From positions 184,534 to 248,533 of the forward strand of contig NZ_JACSOH010000006.1 in NCBI RefSeq assembly GCF_014349235.1: a stretch of DNA of 64,000 nucleotides, read 5' to 3'. Numbering within the stretch: the first letter of the stretch is position 1; the number at the start of each line of letters is the position of its first letter. The stretch comes from Cytophaga sp. FL35. Its GTDB lineage: Bacteria > Bacteroidota > Bacteroidia > Flavobacteriales > Flavobacteriaceae. The notes beneath the pieces were generated by a model. The model was not told the DNA's origin. It saw nothing but the letters and a program-made list of their open reading frames with translations, and ran no database searches. The position numbers and the translations under genes are program-made. Shown in pieces: positions 1-7,961 of this stretch.

Positions 1-1245
1 CCAGTAATCTTTGTTTTTGATATGGACGGAAAGGGAAAGCAGGCCTTGAGTATGTTCAAACAATCTGCGGAAGAACTGGGCTTTTTATTGGCGGCTTCCA
101 ACAATTTAAGCGATACCCTTTCGCTTTCCAAGAATATTTTAATAACTAGACGCTTAATTAATGCAGTGGTTTCCATTTTTCCTGTTCATAAGAATAGGAT
201 TTATGCAGGTGGTTTCTCAAAAGGAGCCAAATTCGCCACCATCGTTCCAACTTTTCTACAACCAGTAAATGGTGTTGTTTCCTGTGGTGCCACTATTGCC
301 AATACCGAAGTTTTGACCAGTAAAAACCCTTTCCATTTAGTGGGTATTGTAGGAACTTCAGATTATAATTATCCTGATATATTGGCAATGGAAAGTACTT
401 TGAACCGGCTGCGAGTGCCCAATCAGCTTCTAATTTTTGATGGAGGTCATGAATGGCCATCATCAGACTTTATTTCCAAGGCAATGAAGATTCTGGATTT
501 AGGGGCCATGGCAAAAGGTAAAATGGATATGGACTCTATGTTTGTAGCAACTAATTATAGGGACGATTTGGCGAGGGTAAGTAGATTGCTAAGTGCGAAC
601 AAACCTTTACAGGCAAATCATTATTTGGATGAAATGATGGAAATTTATCGCCCATTTCGGTCAACTGATTCCATAAAGGACAGTGGTAAGGTAATACGGA
701 AAACAAGTAGATTTAAAACTCAGAACAGGACTCAAAATAATCTTTTTTTAAAGGAGCAATTCTCTAAAGAAGACTATGCGTATTATATGGAAGAAGATTT
801 ACTAACCTATAATTACAATAATTTGGGCTGGTGGAAGTATCAAATGGAAGAATTGGCAAAGTTTAAAAAGAACCCGGATATATTGACCCAGCAAATGGGA
901 AATAGACTGGATGGTTACGTAAATGCCTTATTAGAAGATAATCTGGAAATGTTGGCAGATGAGGAGACTAAAGATTGGGAAGGGCTCAATTTTCTTTACA
1001 TGCTACAAACCATTCTAGAACCTAATAATGAGGATGCTTACTTGAATGTCATATCCCTAAGCTCAAAATTAGATGATTTTGGGGCGGCTCTTTTTTATTT
1101 GGAAGAATTGTTGAAAACGGGGTATAAGGACCAAAATAAATTGTATTCCTTGGAGCATACAGCGCTTTTAAGAATCACCCCGGAATTTAATGAAACAGTA
1201 GAAAAATACCTGAAGAATGCTCGTTATGAAGTGCTTCCTGATTAG
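1..1245 (+). CDS. Alpha/beta-hydrolase (esterase-like) with helical C-terminus, 5' truncated
   Basis: The frame is already open at base 1 (it reads PVIFVFDMDG), so the N-terminus lies outside the window; the ATG at 22 is internal. The N-terminal third looks like an alpha/beta-hydrolase fold. A nucleophile elbow GGFSKG puts the candidate serine at residue 73 counted from base 1. GGHEWP near residue 150 offers the catalytic histidine, followed by a small helical stretch. The remaining roughly 250 residues are helical and TPR-like, with no motif I can name. A peptidase- or esterase-type hydrolase acting on envelope or secreted substrates is plausible, but the substrate is unknown. No signal peptide can be judged because the start is missing. 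Confidence 0.75.
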   Translation, partial: PVIFVFDMDGKGKQALSMFKQSAEELGFLLAASNNLSDTLSLSKNILITRRLINAVVSIFPVHKNRIYAGGFSKGAKFATIVPTFLQPVNGVVSCGATIANTEVLTSKNPFHLVGIVGTSDYNYPDILAMESTLNRLRVPNQLLIFDGGHEWPSSDFISKAMKILDLGAMAKGKMDMDSMFVATNYRDDLARVSRLLSANKPLQANHYLDEMMEIYRPFRSTDSIKDSGKVIRKTSRFKTQNRTQNNLFLKEQFSKEDYAYYMEEDLLTYNYNNLGWWKYQMEELAKFKKNPDILTQQMGNRLDGYVNALLEDNLEMLADEETKDWEGLNFLYMLQTILEPNNEDAYLNVISLSSKLDDFGAALFYLEELLKTGYKDQNKLYSLEHTALLRITPEFNETVEKYLKNARYEVLPD

Positions 1246-1442
1246 TTTTAGTGAGTTCTCTATTCTCATTTCGGTCGGGGTACATCACATTTTTTTTCTC
1301 TTGTTTCCTAACGTCTTGGTAAACTCTGTTTGAGTCCTTAAATCATAGGTTTAGGAATCCTTCGTTTGTATGGATGCTGGGCAGGCTGTGGTTTAGAAAT
1401 GCTATATGTCGTATTTTTGAATTCAAATATAAAGCCCTCTAC

Positions 1443-2093
1443 ATGAAGTATATTTTATTGTTTTCTATCCTAATCATTTTTTCTTGTAAACCCGAGAAAA
1501 AATACCATGATGAGCAAGAGCAAAAATCCGAATTGGTTGCTTCCAACGGTCTAAAGCAAATTTTGGAGTTTCAAGAGGAATTGAATGAGGAGTTTAAGAA
1601 TCCAGAAGAATCCCCTTTACCGGATAGGTATAGAAAGGACTTTGAAAGTTTGGACTTTTTTCCTGCGGATACCAATTATGTGGTTAAGGCGAAATTTGTA
1701 AGAACCCCAGATGCTTTGCCCTTTATGATGCCTACCACAACAGATAGGGAAACCAAGGAAGTGGTATACGGTATTGCCCATTTTGAACTTAATGGGCAAA
1801 AATGGCAATTAGAAATCTATCAAAATGAGGAACTGATGCTTGAGGAAGGTTATGAAGATTATCTCTTTTTGCCTTTTACAGACCTTACCAATGGAAAAGA
1901 AACGTACGCTGGAGGAAGGTACATTGATTTAAGAATATCCAATTCCGATTCGATTATAATCGATTTTAACCGGGCTTACAATCCTTATTGTGCCTATAAC
2001 AAAAAATTTTCGTGCCCCATTGTGCCTAGTGTAAATGATTTGGCTGTAAGGGTAGAGGCAGGGGTCAAGGATTTCAAACCCGCATCAAATTAA
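1443..2093 (+). CDS. DUF1684 family lipoprotein
   Basis: I chose the ATG at 1443 because it opens a lipoprotein signal (MKYILLFSILIIFSC). The frame extends upstream to 1374, but those residues are charged and unlike a leader. The mature part is about 200 residues and matches the DUF1684 pattern: a central strand-rich region with GIAHFELNGQ, then LFLPFTDLTNG and GRYIDL, and the conserved end FNRAYNPYCAYN with CPIVP. Members are secreted or lipid-anchored proteins of unknown biochemical role. The gene stands alone, with a hairpin terminator directly after the stop codon. Family assignment is good; function unknown. Confidence 0.85.
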   Translation: MKYILLFSILIIFSCKPEKKYHDEQEQKSELVASNGLKQILEFQEELNEEFKNPEESPLPDRYRKDFESLDFFPADTNYVVKAKFVRTPDALPFMMPTTTDRETKEVVYGIAHFELNGQKWQLEIYQNEELMLEEGYEDYLFLPFTDLTNGKETYAGGRYIDLRISNSDSIIIDFNRAYNPYCAYNKKFSCPIVPSVNDLAVRVEAGVKDFKPASN

Positions 2094-2125
2094 AAATCCC
2101 ATCCGAGAAATTGGATGGGATTTTT
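2094..2125. terminator. Bidirectional intrinsic terminator between convergent genes
   Basis: A ten-pair stem AATCCCATCC / GGATGGGATT with a short AT-rich loop is followed by a T run on the plus strand and preceded by an A run. It can therefore stop both the DUF1684 gene and the opposing porin gene. Confidence 0.85.
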
Positions 2126-2167
2126 GTACAACTTAAAACTATAAACACTCAATCAATATAATTCAGC

Positions 2168-3232
2168 TTAGAAAGAATAGATGGCAGCCAATACAAAGGA
2201 AGTCAAACCTCCCATAGGTACGCCATCAGAATCTATAAATACTTCTTCGGAAGCACTATCCAATCTCAATTCTGGTTTGATCATTAAATCTCCAATAGTA
2301 GCGCTACCAGTTAGGGTCAAAGCAAATACACTGGCATCGCCATCTGCATCTGTACCACCAACGGCACCAAAGAAATCAGTTTCGGCAAAATATTCACCTC
2401 TAAGTCCAATGGAGAAGTTATCTGAAGTAGCCAACTGTGGATAAACTGCCACACCTGCAAAACTACCAACACCGTCTTCTTCATCACCGTCAAAATAAGC
2501 GGCGTTCAATCCAAGGAAGAAAGTATCCGAAAGATCAAAACCACCCGTGAAATCTACTTCATAAGAGCCGTTGTCTATCAAAAGGTTCAAATATTGTCCG
2601 CTATAACCCAATTGAGCACCCCAAGCATATTGACCGGTTGGGTTAAATTCAGTTAAGTCAGTTGGGTTCATTACAGCCAACATTAAGCTGAAATCATCAG
2701 ATAGTGCAAAGTCAGCTTTTAAACCAGTATGCGAGAAAGGTCCGTATGAGAAAAGGTAAGAAGTACTGTAGTTAAAGTTGGATACAGGGGAGATTACCTC
2801 GTAACCCAAGAACGTGTTGAAGTTACCAAAAGTAAGGGTTACAGCATCGGAAACGTTCCAATATGCATATAATTGGTTAACAATGTTCCCGGTAGCGGAG
2901 TACATTGGCGATGCAAAGATGGCATCGGTACCTCTAGGGCCAAAAACCAAATCCGCCACAAAACCTACTTTTTCGCCTTCATAGGCACCAATTACATTGG
3001 CCATACCCAAGGCAAAGCCCGGAAGGTTGGCAAAAGATGAACCAGGAGCTTGGGCATCCGCTCCGTTTGGAGCATTTAAATTTGCTCTATAATAGGCATC
3101 TATAGACCCGCTAAAGGAAAATTTAGAGCCTTCTTCCTCGTCCTCTTGTGCTATAACTACTGTTGCAGAAGAAAAAAGAACTGCGAACAAGAAAAGATTT
3201 TTTAAGAACTTTGTATTGATAATTGCTTTCAT
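2168..3232 (-). CDS. Outer-membrane beta-barrel porin of the ammonium operon
   Basis: ATG at 3232 begins a clear signal peptide (MKAIINTKFLKNLFLFAVLF, cleavage after VIAQ). An upstream TTG at 3241 is in frame but less likely. The mature 330-odd residues show alternating hydrophobic/polar strands, many Gly, Tyr and Phe residues, and an end in AAIYSF, as in BBP2-like porins. It is the third gene of a minus-strand group after PII and AmtB, separated from amtB by 140 bases containing a hairpin. The context suggests an outer-membrane pore that supplies ammonium or small nitrogen compounds to AmtB; this is inference. No specificity residues can be read. Confidence 0.8.
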   Translation of the reverse strand: MKAIINTKFLKNLFLFAVLFSSATVVIAQEDEEEGSKFSFSGSIDAYYRANLNAPNGADAQAPGSSFANLPGFALGMANVIGAYEGEKVGFVADLVFGPRGTDAIFASPMYSATGNIVNQLYAYWNVSDAVTLTFGNFNTFLGYEVISPVSNFNYSTSYLFSYGPFSHTGLKADFALSDDFSLMLAVMNPTDLTEFNPTGQYAWGAQLGYSGQYLNLLIDNGSYEVDFTGGFDLSDTFFLGLNAAYFDGDEEDGVGSFAGVAVYPQLATSDNFSIGLRGEYFAETDFFGAVGGTDADGDASVFALTLTGSATIGDLMIKPELRLDSASEEVFIDSDGVPMGGLTSFVLAAIYSF

Positions 3233-3329
3233 ATGTTTCAATTTTAGTTTTCCCTGTGTTTGGGAAGATTTTGAGTTTTTAGACCCGGGTAATCATTTAT
3301 AAGGGTCTTATTTGTTGAGAGTAATTTTT

Positions 3330-3359
3330 GAACGGAGCGTTTGGCAGAACGCTCCGTTC
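3330..3359. promoter_or_regulatory. Perfect 12-bp hairpin between amtB and porin genes
   Basis: GAACGGAGCGTT and its exact reverse complement flank a six-base loop (TGGCAG). On the minus strand the hairpin lies just downstream of the amtB stop but is followed by A residues, not a T run, so it is not a canonical terminator. It may act as an RNA-processing or stability element that sets different AmtB and porin levels. Confidence 0.55.
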
Positions 3360-3372
3360 TACATTATATGAG

Positions 3373-4605
3373 TTAGTCGTTAGTGAAATCTGGGTAGGCA
3401 TCCATTCCGTGCTCATGAAGATCAAGTCCTTCAACTTCTTCTTCTTTAGAAACCCTAAGGCCCATGATGGCTTTAAGCGCTCCAAGAATGATGAAAGAAC
3501 ATACTACACAGAAAACACCTACTATAAGTACACCGTATAATTGGGTCATGAACTGACCTGCACCCGCTTTGTCTCCAAAAAGACCAACGGCCAAAGTACC
3601 CCAGATACCTGTGATCAAGTGAACGGTAACGGCACCAACGGGATCGTCCAATTTAAGTTTATCAATAAAGGCAACACCTAATACAATAATCAAACCTGCC
3701 AAGAAACCAATGATTACCGCTTCGTTTGGAGACATTAGGTCTGCACCGGCAGTGATACCTACCAATCCACCAAGAATACCGTTCAAGAACATAGTAAGGT
3801 CCATGTTTTTGTACATTATAGTAGAAAGGATGAAGGCACCTACACCACCGGCTGCGGCAGCCAAACTAGTTGTAACCAATACTAAGGAGGTTAATTCTGG
3901 ATCTGCAGAAAGTACAGAGCCACCGTTGAATCCAAACCATCCTAACCAAAGAATCAATACACCGGCGGTAGCCAATGGAATGTTATGACCTGGAATGGCT
4001 TTAGGTTTTCCGTCTTCATCAAACTTTCCGATTCTAGAACCTAATAAGAAGATAGCTACCAATGCGGCCCATCCACCTACGGAGTGAACCAAAGTAGATC
4101 CGGCGAAATCATAGAATCCCCAAGAATCCAAGAATCCACCACCCCATTTCCAAGCGCCTACTATAGGGTAAACAAGACCTACGTAAACTACGGTGAAAAT
4201 CATGAAGGAACCAATTTTGATACGTTCGGCTACAGCACCGGATACAATAGTAGCTGCTGTGGCTGCGAACATTCCTTGAAAAAGGAAATCTGTCCACCAT
4301 GTGTAACCTCCGTCTGCGTAATCAGGTGTCATACCACCTTCTGGAGCTGCGATACCCCATCCGGCGAAGCCGAAAATTCCTGAAGAACCTTCTTCAAAAC
4401 CAGGGTACATCATATTAAAGCCCCATGCGTAGTAAAGTAAAAGTCCAACAGTAATAATGAATATATTCTTAAAAAGAATATTGATCGTATTTTTTTGTCT
4501 TGTCAAGCCAATTTCCAAAAAGGCGAAACCTGTATGCATGAAGAATACCAATGCGGTAGCCAACATCATCCATACGTTATTTGCTGTAAATAATCCTGCG
4601 TCCAT
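3373..4605 (-). CDS. amtB: Ammonium transporter AmtB
   Basis: A 410-residue polytopic protein with about eleven hydrophobic segments, normal for the Amt/Mep/Rh family. It conducts ammonium or ammonia across the inner membrane. The start MDAGLFTANN and the ALVFFMHTGFAFLEIGL segment fit Amt helix M1. The twin-histidine pore pair is present as LVHSVGG and TVHLITG. The short cytoplasmic tail (VSKEEEVEGLDLHEHGMD) resembles the PII-docking C-terminus. It lies 26 bases downstream of the PII gene on the same strand, the classical glnK-amtB arrangement, in which PII blocks the pore when nitrogen is plentiful. No separate leader peptide is evident. Confidence 0.97.
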   Translation of the reverse strand: MDAGLFTANNVWMMLATALVFFMHTGFAFLEIGLTRQKNTINILFKNIFIITVGLLLYYAWGFNMMYPGFEEGSSGIFGFAGWGIAAPEGGMTPDYADGGYTWWTDFLFQGMFAATAATIVSGAVAERIKIGSFMIFTVVYVGLVYPIVGAWKWGGGFLDSWGFYDFAGSTLVHSVGGWAALVAIFLLGSRIGKFDEDGKPKAIPGHNIPLATAGVLILWLGWFGFNGGSVLSADPELTSLVLVTTSLAAAAGGVGAFILSTIMYKNMDLTMFLNGILGGLVGITAGADLMSPNEAVIIGFLAGLIIVLGVAFIDKLKLDDPVGAVTVHLITGIWGTLAVGLFGDKAGAGQFMTQLYGVLIVGVFCVVCSFIILGALKAIMGLRVSKEEEVEGLDLHEHGMDAYPDFTND

Positions 4606-4631
4606 TTCTTAAAGTTTTAGTGGGTTGGTAA

Positions 4632-4970
4632 TTAGTTGATTCCGGCCTGTCCAGATTCTTTAGTTCTAATACGGTAAGCATCAATTACCTCTGAAACGAA
4701 GATCTTACCATCTCCTACATTACCTGTGTAGGCGACCTCTAGAAGTTTATTTACGGTCCTTTCTAAAAATTCATCGGACACCACAATGGATAAATATCTA
4801 CGTTGTATGTCACTGGTACTATAAGAGATGCCTCTGTAGACATGCCCTTGTTTTTCATTTCCAACTCCTGTTACATCCCAGTAAGTGAAGAAGTTGACCT
4901 CGATTTCATGAAGAGCTTTCTTGACTTCATCAAACTTGGATTTCCTGATAACTGCCTCGATTTGTTTCAT
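4632..4970 (-). CDS. glnK: Nitrogen regulatory protein PII
   Basis: A 112-residue PII signalling protein. I took ATG 4970 (MKQIEAVIRKSKF); the frame runs upstream to 5042 but only through promoter sequence. The B-loop AYTGNVGDGKIFV and C-terminal RIRTKESG are standard. The T-loop reads GNEKQGHVYRGISYSTSDIQ. It retains the tyrosine equivalent to E. coli Tyr51 (here Tyr50) but is one residue shorter and diverges from the usual GRQKGH-type loop. PII binds 2-oxoglutarate and ATP/ADP and regulates AmtB. Whether uridylylation occurs cannot be told here; no glnD is in the window. Confidence 0.95.
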   Translation of the reverse strand: MKQIEAVIRKSKFDEVKKALHEIEVNFFTYWDVTGVGNEKQGHVYRGISYSTSDIQRRYLSIVVSDEFLERTVNKLLEVAYTGNVGDGKIFVSEVIDAYRIRTKESGQAGIN

Positions 4971-4992
4971 AATTTGATTATTGAATTCGAAC

Positions 4993-5091
4993 CAAATATA
5001 TGTTAAAAACATTAACACCATAAAAAAATGGGGGTGTGACATGTCATTTTTGTAATTATAATAATTATACCCCCCAAAAATTTGGGGGTGT
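4993..5091 (-). promoter_or_regulatory. PII-amtB promoter with C-run operator-like elements
   Basis: On the minus strand a perfect -7 box TATATTTG lies at 4993-5000, about 25 bases before the PII start. Upstream, ACACCCCC occurs at 5030-5037 and again at 5084-5091, 54 bases apart. The second copy faces an inverted GGGGGG at 5070-5075, forming a palindrome over 5067-5094 (TATAC..CCCCAAA / TTTGGGG..GTATA). Such G/C runs stand out in this AT-rich region. The spacing of about five helical turns and the placement upstream of the -7 box suggest an activator site for nitrogen control. The protein involved is unknown. Confidence 0.6.
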
Positions 5092-5262
5092 ATAATTTAA
5101 AAGTCCAAATTATTGAAATATGATTCGTTGTGATTTTAAAAAATCCGTAGAAAAAGGAAAAATGTAGGATGTTCTGGGGTAAACCCTAAAAAATAGGTAG
5201 AGTTACCCTAGGTTTATTGAATTTTCGTTAAATAAATCGCGAATGTTAATGAATTGTTATGA

Positions 5263-5634
5263 TTATAACAATTTAGAAGCCCAAAGACCCAAAGCTATAG
5301 CACAGATACCTATAATGATGCTGGAAAAGGTGTAGAGTAAAAAATGAAGGATATCTCCATTGGTAAGAAGGGAGTGTTTTTCAAAGGCAAAAGAGGAAAA
5401 AGTAGTGAAGCCTCCGCAAAACCCGGTTGCCAGAAGTAGTGTTTGATTTTCAGTAAGAACATTTCCTTTAGCAGACATACCTAATATAAACCCAATTAAA
5501 AGGCATCCTAAAATATTGGCCAAAAATGTACCTAAAAAGAAATGTGTGAAATAACCATTAAGTGTTTTGGAAAAGGCATAGCGCAAAAGACTGCCCATAC
5601 CACCTCCTAGAAAAACAACTAATAACTGTTTCAT
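5263..5634 (-). CDS. crcB: Fluoride channel FluC/CrcB
   Basis: A 123-residue, four-helix membrane protein of usual CrcB length. It shows the family hallmarks GGGMGSLLRY near the N-terminus, NILGCLLIGFILG in the second helix and GFCGGFTTFSSF in the third, which carries the fluoride-path phenylalanines. It works as a dual-topology dimer exporting fluoride. The gene appears monocistronic; the upstream leader is short. I looked for a fluoride riboswitch and did not find the consensus, so regulation is unclear. Confidence 0.95.
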   Translation of the reverse strand: MKQLLVVFLGGGMGSLLRYAFSKTLNGYFTHFFLGTFLANILGCLLIGFILGMSAKGNVLTENQTLLLATGFCGGFTTFSSFAFEKHSLLTNGDILHFLLYTFSSIIIGICAIALGLWASKLL

Positions 5635-5707
5635 AAATGCAAAGTAAGAAATGCTTTGAATTTACGAACAGATAAACTCTAAAAATTAATGGTAAATAAA
5701 ATTTTGA

Positions 5708-5760
5708 AGGATAGGCCCGTAAGCCGGGGCCAGTCCTATAACTCTGCTAACACAGAAGAG
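5708..5760. other. Structured GC-rich intergenic element
   Basis: Two adjacent hairpins can be drawn. The first pairs AGGA+GGCCC with GGGCC+TCCT around an internal TA/AG loop (5708-5737). The second pairs TCTG with CAGA (5743-5756). The GC content contrasts with the AT-rich flanks. It lies between crcB and a 57-residue reading frame. No U run follows on either strand, so it is not a simple terminator. Function unknown. Confidence 0.35.
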
Positions 5761-5769
5761 AAAATGGTG

Positions 5770-5943
5770 TTAAACAGCTTTTTTTAGTTTTGAACTGGAT
5801 TGTAATGGATAGACGGCAGTTTTAGCATCTACCGAATCATTATTCCCTTTATTTTCCTTTGCGGAAACGCCACTTAAACTGAAGACCATAAAAATGGCAT
5901 TTGCTCCAACTAGAATCAATAATATGGTGAAAAATGTCATCAT
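5770..5943 (-). CDS. Small single-pass membrane protein, 57 aa
   Basis: Reading the minus strand from ATG 5943 gives 57 codons and a TAA: MMTFFTILLILVGANAIFMV, then a Ser/Lys/Asn-rich polar tail ending KLKKAV. The first 25 residues form one transmembrane helix or an uncleaved signal; the rest is hydrophilic and basic at the end. It fills the gap between crcB and the next small membrane gene, and codon use looks normal. A second ATG sits at 5940. I do not recognise a family. Confidence 0.55.
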   Translation of the reverse strand: MMTFFTILLILVGANAIFMVFSLSGVSAKENKGNNDSVDAKTAVYPLQSSSKLKKAV

Positions 5944-6058
5944 TTTGTTTGCCCCTTTGTTTACTAACGAACAATATTTCGTTTTGTTATGTTATACGAA
6001 AGAAAATTTGCGAAAAGATGTTGTAAGTTTAATTTTTCACAAATGCAGAATTTAACTG

Positions 6059-6247
6059 TTAATTTTTTAGGTAAAACTTGAGAAAGAACAGTATTCCTAT
6101 GAAAATAGCAAAAGCAATGGCGATCCATTTGACACCTCCATAATTTTTGGCATGGAGCTTTTTGTCTTTCTTGTAGGTTGAAATGATTACTAATGCAAAA
6201 ACTATGGCGAAGAGGACGGCAAAAATGATTTGTCCGGTGCTGAACAT
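6059..6247 (-). CDS. Small two-helix membrane protein, 62 aa
   Basis: Two hydrophobic helices (IIFAVLFAIVFALVIIS and WIAIAFAIFIGILFFLKF) are joined by a basic loop YKKDKKLHAKNYGG. The pattern MFSTGQIIFA..YKKD.KLH recalls a short protein common in Flavobacteriaceae, but no function is known to me. It is monocistronic and divergent from the MazG-like gene. Length and good hydrophobic segmentation support a real gene. Confidence 0.75.
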   Translation of the reverse strand: MFSTGQIIFAVLFAIVFALVIISTYKKDKKLHAKNYGGVKWIAIAFAIFIGILFFLKFYLKN

Positions 6248-6320
6248 ATTCGTTACTTTTAAGGTAAAATTACGTTAAAAGGGCAGGTTTTCTGCTACTT
6301 ATTAAAATTATTTATCACCT

Positions 6321-6707
6321 ATGAAGAGTAAAATTAGCGCGGTAGAATTGTTCCATACCTCCTTTGGGCTTGGTGTTTCGCAAACAATGAAAGCGGATTT
6401 GGGCAAAGCCAAGAACACATTGAGGTACAATCTTATGGATGAGGAAAATAAGGAATATCTTGAAGCGGCCAATAATAATGATATGGTGGAGGTGGCCGAT
6501 GCCCTGGGTGACATGCTTTATATTTTATGTGGCACTATTTTAGAACATGGTATGCAATATAAAATTGAAGAAGTCTTCAATGAAATTCAACGGAGCAACA
6601 TGAGCAAATTGGGAGCGGATGGCAAACCCATTTACAGGGAAGATGGTAAAGTGTTGAAAGGCCCCAATTACTTTAAACCAAATATTCTAAAGATTTTAGA
6701 AGATTAA
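6321..6707 (+). CDS. MazG-like / PRA-PH-like nucleoside triphosphate pyrophosphohydrolase
   Basis: A 128-residue all-alpha NTP pyrophosphatase-type protein. The metal-binding signature is visible as EENKE around residues 41-45, followed after about 17 residues by EVADALGD, the E-x-x-E...E-x-x-D pattern of the MazG/HisE superfamily. The C-terminal KPIYREDGKVLKGPNYFKPN is typical of the subgroup often labelled phosphoribosyl-ATP diphosphatase-like. It probably hydrolyses a (deoxy)nucleoside triphosphate or related metabolite to monophosphate and PPi. No his genes are nearby, so a histidine role is unlikely. It ends at a shared terminator with ilvE. Confidence 0.85.
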   Translation: MKSKISAVELFHTSFGLGVSQTMKADLGKAKNTLRYNLMDEENKEYLEAANNNDMVEVADALGDMLYILCGTILEHGMQYKIEEVFNEIQRSNMSKLGADGKPIYREDGKVLKGPNYFKPNILKILED

Positions 6708-6732
6708 GTACCTATTATACAGGAAGGAATAA

Positions 6733-6768
6733 AAAAGCCCGTTCAAATTTTTTTTGAACGGGCTTTTG
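6733..6768. terminator. Bidirectional terminator between MazG-like gene and ilvE
   Basis: A long stem, AAAAGCCCGTTCAAA against TTTGAACGGGCTTTT, has a five-T loop and A/T runs on both flanks. It suits termination of both convergent genes. Confidence 0.9.
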
Positions 6769-6796
6769 TTTTCCTAAAACCAATTTTTGGATTGGA

Positions 6797-7861
6797 CTAA
6801 ATGCCCATTCTCCAACCAAAAGGGTCTTCAGCTCTGTTGAACTGAATATCCGTAATCCGTTTTTTGAGCCTTGTAGCAAAGCTTTCGGTCAATTCCGGTA
6901 AATCATAATCCACGTCCCTGAACCCAAAAGTGGAGATAGGGGAAATAACAGCGGCAGTTCCGGCACCGAACATTTCTTTAAGACTTCCATTTTTAGCTGC
7001 TTCTACCACCTCGGAAACCGTTATTTTTCTAACCTCCGTGGCGATTCCTTCGTCCTCTGCAATCTGTAAAATACTTTTTCGGGTAATGCCATCCAAAATA
7101 CGATCGCTTGTAGGGCCGGTAATCAAGGTATCATTGATTCTTACAAAAATGTTCATGGCACCCGCTTCCTCAATAAATTCGTGATTGTTGTCATCGGTCC
7201 AAATTACCTGGCTGTATCCTTTTTCGGCTGCCAATTGGGTAGGATAGAACTGTCCGGCATAATTACCTCCGGCCTTGGCATAACCAACACCTCCGTTGGC
7301 AGAACGAGAATAAGTTTCTTCAATCAATACTTTTACTTTGCCGGAAAAATAGGAACCGGAAGGAGCCAGGCATATAATAAACTTATATTCATTGGCTGGT
7401 GAAGCATGAAACCCTTTTCCTGAGGCAAAAATAAAAGGACGTATATATAAAGAACTTCCATCTTTTTGTGGAATCCAGTCTTTGTCTAAATTGACCAATG
7501 CCTTAAGACCTTCCATAAAATACGCTTCGGGTACCTCCGGTATGGCCATACGCTTGGCGGAAATATTCAAACGCTTATGGTTGTCCAATGGTCTAAACAA
7601 CCAAACTTTATCGTCCGTATCTTTATAGGCCTTCATACCTTCGAATATAGATTGTCCATAGTGGAAAATTTTTGCGGATGGTTCCAAGCTAATAGCTTGG
7701 TAAGGCATTACTTTGGGTGCTTCCCATGCTCCATTCTTATAATCACAGACGAGCATATGATCGGTAAAGACGCTTCCAAATGCAAGATTATCAAAATCTA
7801 TTTGGTCAATTTTTGACTTGGCTACCTTCTCAATGCTGATTTTTTGCATGGTTGTACTCAT
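6797..7861 (-). CDS. ilvE: Branched-chain amino-acid aminotransferase
   Basis: A 354-residue fold-type IV PLP aminotransferase of the longer BCAT type. It catalyses the last step of valine, leucine and isoleucine synthesis, or the first step of their breakdown, with 2-oxoglutarate. Recognisable parts are HYGQSIFEGMKAY near the N-terminus, the PLP-lysine region GYAKAGGNYA, EEAGAMNIF and the phosphate-binding ILDGITRKSI plus GAGTAAVISP. ATG 7861 is taken as start; ATG 7849 is also possible. A plausible promoter lies upstream (TTTG and TATTTTTA). No other ilv or leu genes are in the window. Confidence 0.96.
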   Translation of the reverse strand: MSTTMQKISIEKVAKSKIDQIDFDNLAFGSVFTDHMLVCDYKNGAWEAPKVMPYQAISLEPSAKIFHYGQSIFEGMKAYKDTDDKVWLFRPLDNHKRLNISAKRMAIPEVPEAYFMEGLKALVNLDKDWIPQKDGSSLYIRPFIFASGKGFHASPANEYKFIICLAPSGSYFSGKVKVLIEETYSRSANGGVGYAKAGGNYAGQFYPTQLAAEKGYSQVIWTDDNNHEFIEEAGAMNIFVRINDTLITGPTSDRILDGITRKSILQIAEDEGIATEVRKITVSEVVEAAKNGSLKEMFGAGTAAVISPISTFGFRDVDYDLPELTESFATRLKKRITDIQFNRAEDPFGWRMGI

Positions 7862-7961
7862 AATATCAAATTTTAAGGAATAAAAATACCAATTTTAAAT
7901 TCATCAAACCTTTATAATTGCTGGAAAAATTAGCAGTTTTGTAAAGGCATTTAAATTTTTG

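Noticed and set aside
4084..4383. 99-residue plus-strand frame
   Set aside because: Lies wholly opposite amtB, whose protein motifs are unambiguous; a shadow frame.
5635..5770. Possible fluoride riboswitch before crcB
   Set aside because: The GGCCC hairpin loosely recalls the fluoride aptamer, but the conserved GATG and the downstream CTCTAC-type pairing are absent, and the spacing to crcB is wrong.
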